Origin: Salinispora fenicalii
GTDB lineage: Bacteria > Actinomycetota > Actinomycetes > Mycobacteriales > Micromonosporaceae
Assembly (NCBI RefSeq): GCF_000514815.1
Contig: NZ_AZWQ01000008.1
Span: 176,403 to 240,402, forward strand
Length of the DNA: 64,000 nt
Reading direction: 5' to 3'
The first letter of the stretch is position 1; every line of letters starts with the position of its first letter. The translations under genes were made by a program, and so were the position numbers. A model generated the notes under the pieces. It ran no database searches. It was not told the origin of the DNA and saw only the letters and a list, made by a program, of their open reading frames with translations. Of the stretch, positions 19,314-27,055 are shown in pieces.

Positions 19314-20480
19314 ATGTCGAGGAGGCCACAGGTGCACAGTAGCGATCGGGCGGGCCGGACCAGCAGGACGGTCGCCGTCACGGGAGCGGCGGTGACCACC
19401 GGATACGGGCACGGCGTTGACGCGCTACGGACGGGGATCTGGTCCGGTGCGCCGGCATTCGTCCCGGTGACCCGCTTCGACACCAGCAGGTACGCGGTCG
19501 GCGTGGCCGCCCAGGCCGCAGACGTGTTCGACCTCGACTCAGAACTGCTCACACTGACCGAAGAAGCACTCAAACAGGCCGGTCTCTCCGCGGATGAACG
19601 CTCCGACGCCCCACTGGTGATGGCCCGACACCCGGACCCCGCGGTATCCCGGCTGCCGCGCGAGGAGCAGGAGTCACGGCCCATCAGTGAAACCGCCCGC
19701 TGGCTCTCCCGCAAGTTGGGCCTGGGCCTGGCCGGGCGCACATATATCAATGCCTGTGTTGCCGCCAGCACCGCCATCGCGGAGGCCGCGGCCCTCATCT
19801 CCGCCGGCCGTCACGACCGAGTAGTGGTCGCCGCCGGGCACCTCGTTGACGCGGAGTCCTTCACCACCTTCAACGCGGGCAAGGCCCTCGCGAAGGACGG
19901 ACGGCTGAGACCCTTCAGCTCCGGGCGCAAGGGACTGTTACTGGGCGACGGGGCCGGCGCGGTCGTGCTGGAGGCAGCCGACAGCCGTACGGGCATGCGT
20001 CCGCTGGCCCGGCTGACAGGCTGGGGCATGGCCGGTGACGCCCACCATGTCTGCCAGCCCCACCCACAGGGCCTGGGGATGGCCCGCGCGATCACCCGTG
20101 CCCTCGACCGAGCTGGCCTGGGACCGGTCGACCTCGACTACGTCAACGCCCACGGCACCGGTACGCCGTACAACGACGCCGCGGAGACCGCCGCCCTGCA
20201 CCGAGCATTCGGAGAACACGCCGAGCGAGTGCCCGTCAGCTCCACCAAGTCGATGCACGGACACGCTCTGCAGGCAGCGGGCCTCGTCGAGTTCGTCATC
20301 TGCCTGCTCGCGCTGGAGTTGGGGAGCCTGCCCATCAACTCCGGCTACCTCGGGCCGGACCCGGACTGCCGACTCGATCTCGTGCTCGATGCCCCCCGGC
20401 CGGTCCAGGCGCGCCATCTGCTCAGCCTCAACGCCGCCTTCGGCGGAGCCAACACCGCTCTGGTGGTGAGTGCCGCATGA
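19314..20480 (+). CDS. Beta-ketoacyl-ACP synthase (KAS II-like)
   Basis: 388 residues from ATG 19314. The active-site set is complete: Cys148 in YINACVAAST, His280 in NAHGTGTPYND, Lys312 and His317 in TKSMHGH. It should catalyse decarboxylative Claisen condensation with a malonyl-ACP partner. A half-length KS-like protein follows with a 4-bp overlap, like a KS with a chain-length-factor partner. The length is a little under a standard FabF. Confidence 0.92.
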   Translation: MSRRPQVHSSDRAGRTSRTVAVTGAAVTTGYGHGVDALRTGIWSGAPAFVPVTRFDTSRYAVGVAAQAADVFDLDSELLTLTEEALKQAGLSADERSDAPLVMARHPDPAVSRLPREEQESRPISETARWLSRKLGLGLAGRTYINACVAASTAIAEAAALISAGRHDRVVVAAGHLVDAESFTTFNAGKALAKDGRLRPFSSGRKGLLLGDGAGAVVLEAADSRTGMRPLARLTGWGMAGDAHHVCQPHPQGLGMARAITRALDRAGLGPVDLDYVNAHGTGTPYNDAAETAALHRAFGEHAERVPVSSTKSMHGHALQAAGLVEFVICLLALELGSLPINSGYLGPDPDCRLDLVLDAPRPVQARHLLSLNAAFGGANTALVVSAA

Positions 20481-21019
20481 CGATCACCACGACAACGCCG
20501 GGCTCCCGACCACTGACCGTGCTCGCGCGGGCGTCCTGGTGCGCGGCGACCGACCAACCACCCCCGGACCTGCCCGGTTTCACGGCCTCCCCGTTCGCCC
20601 CGATCATCGCCCATGTCGCGGACCTGTGCCTGACGGCTCGATACCAGGGGTCGCCGGTACCGCCGGACCGCGCCGAGTCGACCGCGATGGTCATGGTCTC
20701 GCAACTCGGTGACATGGCCACCGAGGCCGCGGTTGTCGGCTCGGTCGACCAGGGCACCAAGGCATCGCCGCTGTTGTTCTTCCAGTCGGTGCCCAGCGCG
20801 GTACTCGGTGTGGTGTCGGCCCGTTGGAACCTCGGCGGTGCGGTCATCTCCATCAGCCCGGCCGGTGACCCACTGGCCGAGGGCATGGACTTGGCGCAGC
20901 TACTGATCGAGGACGGTAGCGCCAGGGATGTCCTGCTGGTGCTGGTCGAACTCGCCGTACAGGAGGACCTGTCGGATCACGCCGAGGCGCTCCTGGTGTC
21001 CGCCGAGGAGTCGCCATGA
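20477..21019 (+). CDS. KS-like N-terminal half protein (chain-length-factor-like)
   Basis: 180 residues. The segment LLFFQSVPSAVLGVVSARW followed by LGGAVISIS matches the strand-helix that leads to the active-site loop of ketosynthases, but the loop then reads PAGDPL with no cysteine. The C-terminal thiolase half is absent. This resembles the N-terminal ketosynthase-like domain seen as a separate protein in aryl-polyene-type clusters. It overlaps KS and the next gene by 4 bp each, so strict 1:1 production with KS is likely. Inferred role: non-catalytic partner that shapes chain length or stabilises KS. Confidence 0.7.
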   Translation: MTITTTTPGSRPLTVLARASWCAATDQPPPDLPGFTASPFAPIIAHVADLCLTARYQGSPVPPDRAESTAMVMVSQLGDMATEAAVVGSVDQGTKASPLLFFQSVPSAVLGVVSARWNLGGAVISISPAGDPLAEGMDLAQLLIEDGSARDVLLVLVELAVQEDLSDHAEALLVSAEESP

Positions 21020-21525
21020 CCGACACCGCGCCAGACCTACCGCTGGCCAAGGAGGTCGACCTGGTGCGCCAGGGCTGGTGGCTGCACGACGCCCGCTGGT
21101 ACCAGGCGGTGAAGAACCGCTTCGGGCAGGAGGTCGCGAACGAGCTCAACGCCGAGGTCATGCAGTTCGTGGCCCGACGAGTCGCGACCGTCTACGCCCG
21201 GCAGCGCCCCGTCCCCGACAACGCGACGTCCACCGAGGTGGCCGCGACGCTGGAGAACCTGGCCCGGTTGATGTTCTCCCGCGCGATGGTACGGCTGGAC
21301 ACCACCGACGTTGACGGCGAGAACACCTGGGAGACCGTCGTCAGCGAACACTTCGCGCTACGGATGCTCAGGGCTAGCCGCTCCCTGGCGGGATACCAGT
21401 GCCCCTGCATGCAACTGCGTGCCGGCTGGTTCGAAGGCATCGGGGTGCAGGTCTCCGACGAGACCGTCGAATGCATGCGCGAAGGCGCCGTGGTCTGCCG
21501 CTTCCGCGCCTGTCTGAAGTCCTGA
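21016..21525 (+). CDS. Conserved hypothetical protein with C-terminal cysteine motif
   Basis: 169 residues, mostly alpha-helical, starting at ATG 21016 within the upstream stop (ATGA). Near the C-terminus is YQCPCMQLRAGWFEGIG with two cysteines, then VECMREGAVVCRFRACL with three more. A small hydrolase-like or ligand-binding fold (ATC-hydrolase or V4R-like) comes to mind, but I cannot name the family with confidence. Being embedded between the KS-like gene and UbiD, it is probably part of the pathway. Confidence 0.75.
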   Translation: MTDTAPDLPLAKEVDLVRQGWWLHDARWYQAVKNRFGQEVANELNAEVMQFVARRVATVYARQRPVPDNATSTEVAATLENLARLMFSRAMVRLDTTDVDGENTWETVVSEHFALRMLRASRSLAGYQCPCMQLRAGWFEGIGVQVSDETVECMREGAVVCRFRACLKS

Positions 21526-21540
21526 GGTGAAGGGGGTCCG

Positions 21541-21657
21541 ATGCGACCGGCCGTGACCACCGTGTTCGTGCTGCCGTGCGGCATCAGAACGAGGATCGGC
21601 GACACCACGAGGCTAACCGCGAGAGCCGCGAATGGCCGGAAGGGCTGGTACGCATGA
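21541..21657 (+). CDS. Possible 38-residue leader ORF coupled to UbiD
   Basis: ATG 21541 has a good AAGGGGG 4 bases upstream and the ORF ends in an ATGA overlap with the UbiD start at 21654. The peptide begins MRPAVTTVFVLPCGIRTRIG and ends RKGWYA. It could be a translational-coupling leader or an unannotated small protein. UbiD also has its own GGAAGG, so coupling is not required. Unrecognised. Confidence 0.35.
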   Translation: MRPAVTTVFVLPCGIRTRIGDTTRLTARAANGRKGWYA

Positions 21658-23126
21658 GTCACTTCACCGACCTCCGTAGCTACCTCGACGCACTCGACGT
21701 ACTCGGTGACCTGAGGACCATCGAGCGGTCCGTGAGTGCCGACCTGGAAGCAGCGGCGATTACCCGGCGCTCGTACGAGATTCGCGCCGCCGCACCGCTG
21801 TTCACCAACATCACCGAGGACCGGACTGGCATGCGGATGTTCGGGGCTCCTGCCGGTATCAGCTCCCGAGCCGACATGCCACTTGCCCGGCTCGCACTCT
21901 CCGTCGGCCTGCCACCGGAGACCAGTGCGGCGGCACTCGTGGACCACCTGGTCCGCGTCCGCGACGCGGAGCCCGTACCGCCACGGGCGGTACCGCGGGA
22001 GAACGCGCCGTGCAAGCAGAACGTGCTGCTTGGCAGCGCGGCGACCCTGGACCGGTTCGCGGTCCCACGGCTGCACGAGTCCGACGGCGGCCGCTACCTC
22101 AACACCTGGGGTGTGATCGTTGTCAGGACACCCGACGGCGCATGGGTCAACTGGTCGATCTCGCGGATCATGATGCTCGACGGCAAGCGGATGACAGGCC
22201 TGGTGGTGCCACCACAGCACCTTGGTCTGGTCTGGCAGGCGTGGGCCGAGCGCGGTGAACCGATGCCCTACGCGCTGGTGCAGGGCGGCGCCCCGGCGAT
22301 TCCCTTCGTGGGTGGTATCCCGCTGCCGCGCGGCGTGGACGAGGCCGGGTACATCGGCGCGCTGCACGGGGAGCCGGTCGAGGTGGTGCGCTGCGAAACC
22401 TCCGACCTGGAGGTGCCCGCGCACGCCGAAGTGGTCATCGAGGGACACATGTCGGTGGGCCGGGACAGCCTTGAAGGGCCGTTCGGCGAGTACGCCGGCT
22501 ACGCCTCCACCCAGTCCTCCAACCAACCGGTGTACTCGGTGGAGGCCATCACCTACCGCGACGACCCGATCTGGCCAATCGTCCCGGAGGGCCGGCCGCC
22601 CGACGAGTACCACACCGTGACCGGTACCGGTCGGGCCGCGAACGTCCTGCACGCGCTGCGACGCACGGGGCTGCCGGTGACCACGGTGTGGATGCCGTTC
22701 CCGGCAGCGATGCACTGGACCGTGGTGACCGTCCCGGACGACTGGCGGTCGCACCTACCCGGGGTGGACTCCGCAGAGTTCGTACGACGAGTCGGCGAGG
22801 TCATCCACAACAGCGGTGGACCCAGCGCGATGATGCCGGTCACCTTCGTTCTGGATGATGACATCGACCCTTCCAATGAGGCCGACCTGCTGTGGGCGCT
22901 GTCCACCCGGTTGCATCCGAAGGACCGACGCTTCGCCTGGGACGGTGTGGTCCTACCGTTCATGGCCTGCTACACCGAGGACGAGCGCAAGGCGATGCGT
23001 GGTCCGAGTGTCGTCCATGACGGGCTGCTGCCTGCCTGGGGCGAGGGCCGGCTGCACCACAGTTCCTTCGCCCAGGCCTACCCCGCCGACATCCGCCGCA
23101 GGGTGCTCGAGCAGGAACACGGTTGA
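21654..23126 (+). CDS. UbiD-family decarboxylase
   Basis: 490 residues from ATG 21654 (GGAAGG 10 bases upstream). UbiD hallmarks are the N-terminal LRSYLDALDVLGDL region, ENAPCKQNVLLG, VNWSISRIMM and the active-site loop SLEGPFGEYAGY with the conserved glutamate. UbiD enzymes use prenylated FMN to remove carboxyl groups from alpha,beta-unsaturated or aromatic acids. In this cluster the likely substrate is an unsaturated acid formed late in the pathway, for example loss of the glycine-derived carboxylate. No UbiX (prenyl-FMN synthase) lies in the window, so the cofactor must come from elsewhere in the genome. Confidence 0.9.
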   Translation: MSHFTDLRSYLDALDVLGDLRTIERSVSADLEAAAITRRSYEIRAAAPLFTNITEDRTGMRMFGAPAGISSRADMPLARLALSVGLPPETSAAALVDHLVRVRDAEPVPPRAVPRENAPCKQNVLLGSAATLDRFAVPRLHESDGGRYLNTWGVIVVRTPDGAWVNWSISRIMMLDGKRMTGLVVPPQHLGLVWQAWAERGEPMPYALVQGGAPAIPFVGGIPLPRGVDEAGYIGALHGEPVEVVRCETSDLEVPAHAEVVIEGHMSVGRDSLEGPFGEYAGYASTQSSNQPVYSVEAITYRDDPIWPIVPEGRPPDEYHTVTGTGRAANVLHALRRTGLPVTTVWMPFPAAMHWTVVTVPDDWRSHLPGVDSAEFVRRVGEVIHNSGGPSAMMPVTFVLDDDIDPSNEADLLWALSTRLHPKDRRFAWDGVVLPFMACYTEDERKAMRGPSVVHDGLLPAWGEGRLHHSSFAQAYPADIRRRVLEQEHG

Positions 23127-23193
23127 GCTGCCGTGGCTTCCGCACACCCCACCAACCGTTGCCTTCCCGACCGCGATCTGGAGCGACAGCGAC

Positions 23194-23670
23194 ATGGCGT
23201 TGAACCCAAGCTGCGTGGGTAAGTCGTACCCGCTCTCACGGCCCTATCCGGTTGAACCGGAGACGATCCGACGCTTCGCCGAGGCGGTGGGCGACCCCGC
23301 CGCCGTCTACACGGACCAGCAGGCGGCCCAGGCCCTGGGCCATCCGTCGGTGCCCGCGCCGCCGACCTTCCCGTTCGTGGTGGTCGCGCGGGCGTTGGAC
23401 GAGGTGTTCAGCTACGACGAGATCGGCTTCGACCCGACCTATCTCGTTCACGGTGACCAGTGCTTCGAGTACGCCCGGTCGGTCCGGGTCGGCGATCGGC
23501 TGGTCACCGCGGTGTCGATAACCGGGGCGAAGAACCTGCGCGGCAAGGACGTGCTGACCCTACGCGCCGACGTCGCCGATACCGGCGGTGAACACGTCGT
23601 CACCCTGCACCTGACCTTCGTCTCCCTGACCGCGGTGAAAGGTGGTGTGAGTGATGCCGCTTCGCGCTGA
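23194..23670 (+). CDS. MaoC-like dehydratase, N-terminal-type subunit (HadA-like)
   Basis: 158 residues from ATG 23194. The fold is the hot-dog type of the FAS1/MaoC N-terminal domain (RRFAEAVGDPAAVYTD, PPTFPFVVVARAL, LVHGDQCFEY) but without the DxxxH pair of the catalytic subunit. Like mycobacterial HadA/HadC, it should bind acyl-ACP and form a heterodimer with the next gene product, which has the catalytic residues. The reading frame overlaps the next gene by 17 bp. Confidence 0.85.
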   Translation: MALNPSCVGKSYPLSRPYPVEPETIRRFAEAVGDPAAVYTDQQAAQALGHPSVPAPPTFPFVVVARALDEVFSYDEIGFDPTYLVHGDQCFEYARSVRVGDRLVTAVSITGAKNLRGKDVLTLRADVADTGGEHVVTLHLTFVSLTAVKGGVSDAASR

Positions 23671-24079
23671 GAACGTCGAGGTCGGAGACGAACTCCCGGC
23701 CAGGACCGTGACGGTCACCCGTCAGGGCCTCGTGCGGTACGCGGGGGCCTCCGAAGACTTCAACCCGGTTCACTGGAACCCGCGGGTGGCGCGGGAGGCG
23801 GGCCTGCCCGATGTGATCGCCCACGGAATGCTCACCATGGCGATCGCCGCCCGCACGGTCACCGACTGGGCCGGCGACCCGGCGGCGGTCGTCGAGTACC
23901 GGACCCGGTTCAGTCGACCGGTCGTTGTCCCCGACGATCCCGACGGGGCTTCGGTCGAGGTGGGGGGCCGGGTGGTCGCCCGCCTCGACGACGGCCTGGT
24001 TCGCCTCGACCTCGTCGTGACCAGCGGCGGAACCAAGGTGTTGAGCGACGCCCGGGTGACCGTACGCCTCGCCAGCTAG
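23654..24079 (+). CDS. MaoC-like dehydratase, catalytic subunit (HadB-like)
   Basis: 141 residues. ATG 23654 is preferred over GTG 23651 for its distance to AAGGTGG. It contains the hydratase signature YAGASEDFNPVHWN, with Asp and His in the catalytic positions, and IAHGMLTM. With the preceding subunit it would dehydrate beta-hydroxyacyl-ACP to the 2-enoyl form, completing the KR-DH steps of chain building. No enoyl reductase is seen in the cluster, consistent with an unsaturated product. Confidence 0.88.
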   Translation: MPLRAENVEVGDELPARTVTVTRQGLVRYAGASEDFNPVHWNPRVAREAGLPDVIAHGMLTMAIAARTVTDWAGDPAAVVEYRTRFSRPVVVPDDPDGASVEVGGRVVARLDDGLVRLDLVVTSGGTKVLSDARVTVRLAS

Positions 24080-24156
24080 CCCACACCGGACCCAAGACCC
24101 TTCCCGCGCCCGGTAATCCCGGCCCGGCGGTTCGAGCAGACGGAGGTGATGGACGA

Positions 24157-25083
24157 ATGGACACTTCACCGGTGCTCCTCAGCGCGCCCCGCTATGTCCT
24201 GGGTGAGATCGAGGAACCGTACACCGCGGTCCAGGACCTGGCGGCCCGAGTGACGCAGTTCGCCATCCCGATGGCTCCCGAGAGTTGGGGCTGGGGCAGC
24301 TTCTTCCGCACTGAGGGCACGTTGGTGGAACTGGCGGTCGCCAGTGGGAACGCCACGCTCGACGCCTCCAGGGCAGCGCGCGACACGGTGGACGGGCTGA
24401 TCATCTGTACCAGTTCGTTCCCGCGGTCGGTGGACGACCACGCGGGTTTCCTCGGCTCGGTGCTGGACGGACTGGGGTTGACGAAGGTGGCATTCGCCGC
24501 TGGGGTGACCCTCAACCGGTGCAACAACCTACTCGCGGCCCTGCATCTGGCGCGCTGTCTGGTCAGCTCCGGTAGTCACCGGCTGATCCTCGTGGTGGCC
24601 GCGGACCGGGTCATCGACGAGGCGGCACGGCTGGAGAAGTTCGCGCTGTTCAGCGATGGCGCGGCGAGTTGCCTGGTGGGTGCCGAGGAGCAGGGGCGGG
24701 ACTCCTTCGAGGTCCTCACCTCCGCCTCCGCGCAGGACCCGACAGTGCTCGGGGTGCGCGACGAGATCGATTCCCGGCTCGCCATCACGGTCAACGATGA
24801 GCTGGAGCGCGCCACCGGTGTCTCTCCGGAGAAGGTCACCGCGCTCCTTCCGGCCAACCTGGTCCGACCGCTGACGACACTGAAGGAGCGTCAGGCGGGC
24901 TTCGCCCCCGCGCAACTGCGCCTGGGCAACGTCGAGCGGATCGGCCACTGCTTCGCCAACGACCCGGTGATCAACCTCGCCGATCTCGTGGCCACGGGAG
25001 AGGGAAAGATCGATGGGCTTTACCTGCTGGCCTCCAGCGTGCCCGGTGCCCGCCACGGCGTACTGCTCCGGAAGGTCTCGTGA
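24157..25083 (+). CDS. KAS III-like ketosynthase/acyltransferase with atypical active site
   Basis: 308 residues from ATG 24157 behind GGAGGTGA. The thiolase fold is recognisable (DGLIICTSSFPRS, LFSDGAASCLVG). The nucleophile is probably Cys122 in TLNRCNNLLAAL. The histidine motif of FabH (HQAN) is replaced by LLPANLVRP, and the asparagine motif (GNTS) by GHCFANDPVINL. Such changes are known in KAS III relatives that prime unusual starters or act as acyltransferases rather than condensing enzymes. Inferred role: chain initiation, or joining the acyl chain to the nitrogenous unit. Confidence 0.8.
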   Translation: MDTSPVLLSAPRYVLGEIEEPYTAVQDLAARVTQFAIPMAPESWGWGSFFRTEGTLVELAVASGNATLDASRAARDTVDGLIICTSSFPRSVDDHAGFLGSVLDGLGLTKVAFAAGVTLNRCNNLLAALHLARCLVSSGSHRLILVVAADRVIDEAARLEKFALFSDGAASCLVGAEEQGRDSFEVLTSASAQDPTVLGVRDEIDSRLAITVNDELERATGVSPEKVTALLPANLVRPLTTLKERQAGFAPAQLRLGNVERIGHCFANDPVINLADLVATGEGKIDGLYLLASSVPGARHGVLLRKVS

Positions 25084-25128
25084 CACCGCTGATGAATCCA
25101 CTCGTGAGGCCGAAGGGGGACGTACCGG

Positions 25129-26241
25129 ATGAACCGCCCACGCCACAGCCGCGAAGGCGGCACGATGACCACCGCCGCGCCCATCCCGTACCTCGAACTC
25201 AGCGGCGACAGCCACGAGTTGGGACGCCAGCATGGTGCCGCACGGGCCTCGCAGCTGCGCGCGTTCCTGGATGACGGCACCGCCCGGCTGAACCACCTGC
25301 TGGACGTCCCGGTGTCACCGGACTCCCTACAGCCGGCGCTCGACGCGTTCCGGTCGGAGGTCGAGGCCGGCGTCCCCGACCTGGCCGAGGAGATCCGCGG
25401 ACTCGCCGACGGGGCGAACCTCACCCCGAACGAGGCCCTGCTGCTCCAGGTGCGACGCGAAATCCTCGGCTACCGCAGCACCCGCCGCCCCAGCGGTGAC
25501 TGCACCACGTACGCGCGGGTCGCCGCCGGCCGGTGCGCCACCCTCGCCCAGACGGTCGACCTCAACGGCAATCTTGACGATCAGGTCGGGGTCCTGTCGA
25601 TCCGGAGGTCCGGATCCCCGCGCCAGGTGCTGGTCCTGAGCTTCGGCGGACTGCTCGGCTACCTCGGCCTGAACAGTGATGGCCTGGCCATCGGCATCAA
25701 CCTGGTGCTGGGCGGACCGTGGCGGCCGGGGGTACCGCCGTATCTCGCGGTACGCCACCTCCTGGACAACGCCGGGTCGGTGGACGAGGCGCTGCACCTC
25801 CTCGGCGAACTGCGGCTGGCCAGTTCTCGATCGCTGATGCTGTGCGACAAACGCGGCGCCGCGTGGACGGAGTTGATGGACGGCCGGATGTGCGTGGTCA
25901 CTGGCACGACGCTGGTGCACACGAACCACTTTCTGCACCCAGAGTTCGTCCCCTTCGACGAGGTGAACGTGTTTGCCAGGAACGGTTCACTACGCCGGCT
26001 GGACGCCTGCGCCCAGCGGTTGCGGGGGCTGCCGCAGGACGCCCCGCTGGCCGACCACCTCGCGCTGCTGTCAACACCTCCGATCTTCGTGCCGGACAAC
26101 GGGGACATCCGCCGCGAGCGCACCGTCGCCACCGTGGCGATGCGACCGAACCTCGGCGAGGTGCGCCTGGTGGGCCCGCAGCCGTCCGCGCAACCACAGA
26201 TATTCACGGCCGGCGCGACCCGGACGGCGGCGGACAGATGA
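25129..26241 (+). CDS. C45-type Ntn acyltransferase/amidohydrolase (isopenicillin N acyltransferase-like)
   Basis: 370 residues from ATG 25129 (AAGGGGGA 8 bases upstream); ATG 25165 is an alternative. Autoproteolysis should occur before Cys125 in SGDCTTYA, giving an N-terminal-nucleophile enzyme. The C-terminal part has the C45 signature-like TLVHTNHFLHPEF. Family members transfer or hydrolyse acyl groups on amide nitrogen. Here it may remove a protecting acyl from the hydrazine unit or release the product. It overlaps the PPTase by 4 bp. The exact reaction is not determinable. Confidence 0.85.
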   Translation: MNRPRHSREGGTMTTAAPIPYLELSGDSHELGRQHGAARASQLRAFLDDGTARLNHLLDVPVSPDSLQPALDAFRSEVEAGVPDLAEEIRGLADGANLTPNEALLLQVRREILGYRSTRRPSGDCTTYARVAAGRCATLAQTVDLNGNLDDQVGVLSIRRSGSPRQVLVLSFGGLLGYLGLNSDGLAIGINLVLGGPWRPGVPPYLAVRHLLDNAGSVDEALHLLGELRLASSRSLMLCDKRGAAWTELMDGRMCVVTGTTLVHTNHFLHPEFVPFDEVNVFARNGSLRRLDACAQRLRGLPQDAPLADHLALLSTPPIFVPDNGDIRRERTVATVAMRPNLGEVRLVGPQPSAQPQIFTAGATRTAADR

Positions 26242-26993
26242 GGGCCGAGGCAACGGGCTGGCTGATCGCCCTGCACGACACCACGGACTCCACCTGGGAC
26301 GACGCGTGCTGCCGGGCAGACCTCTCCCCGGAGGAGGAACGGCGAGCCGAGCGGTTCGTCCGTGCCGCGGCGGCCGTCACCTACGTCCGGGGCCGCTCGG
26401 CGGTCCGCAGGGTACTCGGTCACGTGCTGGACGAGCCGCCTTCGCAGGTGCGGATAGCTGCCGCACCGCACGGCGGGCCGATCCTTCCGGATCACCCGGA
26501 ACGACGGGTCAGCTGGTCAACGACAGCGGGTGTGCTGCTGGTCGCGGTGAGCCGGAACGCCCGGATCGGCGTCGACGCCGAGGTGCTCCGCCCCGTCGGG
26601 TCGCCCGCCGAGGTGCTACGGACCTTCTACCCGGACGTGGACATGCTGGGCGCGTTCCATGAGTCGGAGACGTTCTTCTCTGCCTGGACACTGCTCGAGG
26701 CGGCGGTCAAGGCGACCGGGCGCGGCCTGGCGCGGGGCGCACGCCAGGTCCGACTGCACCGGCCCCCCGGCACCAACCGGTGTGCCCTCGCCGAGATCCG
26801 CGACGCCGACGAGATGGCGTGGTCCGGTCGTACCGACCGCTTCTCGGTGCCCGGATCGTCCGCCGAGGTGATGACGGCGTTCGTGACCAGCGGCACCCGC
26901 GTCCCGTTGTGGCTACACACCTGGCGGATGCCGACCATCGCAGGCTCCCCGGTCGGCGACGTCGCGCAGCCCGGACCCGGAGTCGTCTCGTGA
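26238..26993 (+). CDS. 4'-phosphopantetheinyl transferase
   Basis: 251 residues from ATG 26238 (ATGA overlap). The two magnesium-site motifs are present: RIGVDAEVL (GxDxE type) and FFSAWTLLEAAVKATGRGL, where the usual lysine-glutamate-alanine of WxxKEA reads LLEAA, so the lysine before the glutamate is replaced by leucine. It resembles the Sfp/Gsp class. It would convert the two carrier proteins of this cluster (33112 and 44746) to holo form. The C-terminal tail of about 40 residues beyond the core is not conserved in type. Confidence 0.88.
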   Translation: MRAEATGWLIALHDTTDSTWDDACCRADLSPEEERRAERFVRAAAAVTYVRGRSAVRRVLGHVLDEPPSQVRIAAAPHGGPILPDHPERRVSWSTTAGVLLVAVSRNARIGVDAEVLRPVGSPAEVLRTFYPDVDMLGAFHESETFFSAWTLLEAAVKATGRGLARGARQVRLHRPPGTNRCALAEIRDADEMAWSGRTDRFSVPGSSAEVMTAFVTSGTRVPLWLHTWRMPTIAGSPVGDVAQPGPGVVS

Positions 26994-27055
26994 GCGCCCG
27001 GACTGCCCCGCCTGCCACCGGTGACCCAACGGCCACCTGTATGAAAGGAGACAAG

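Noticed and set aside
21192..22754. Long minus-strand frame opposite UbiD
   Set aside because: It lacks motifs and is opposed by a protein with full UbiD signatures.
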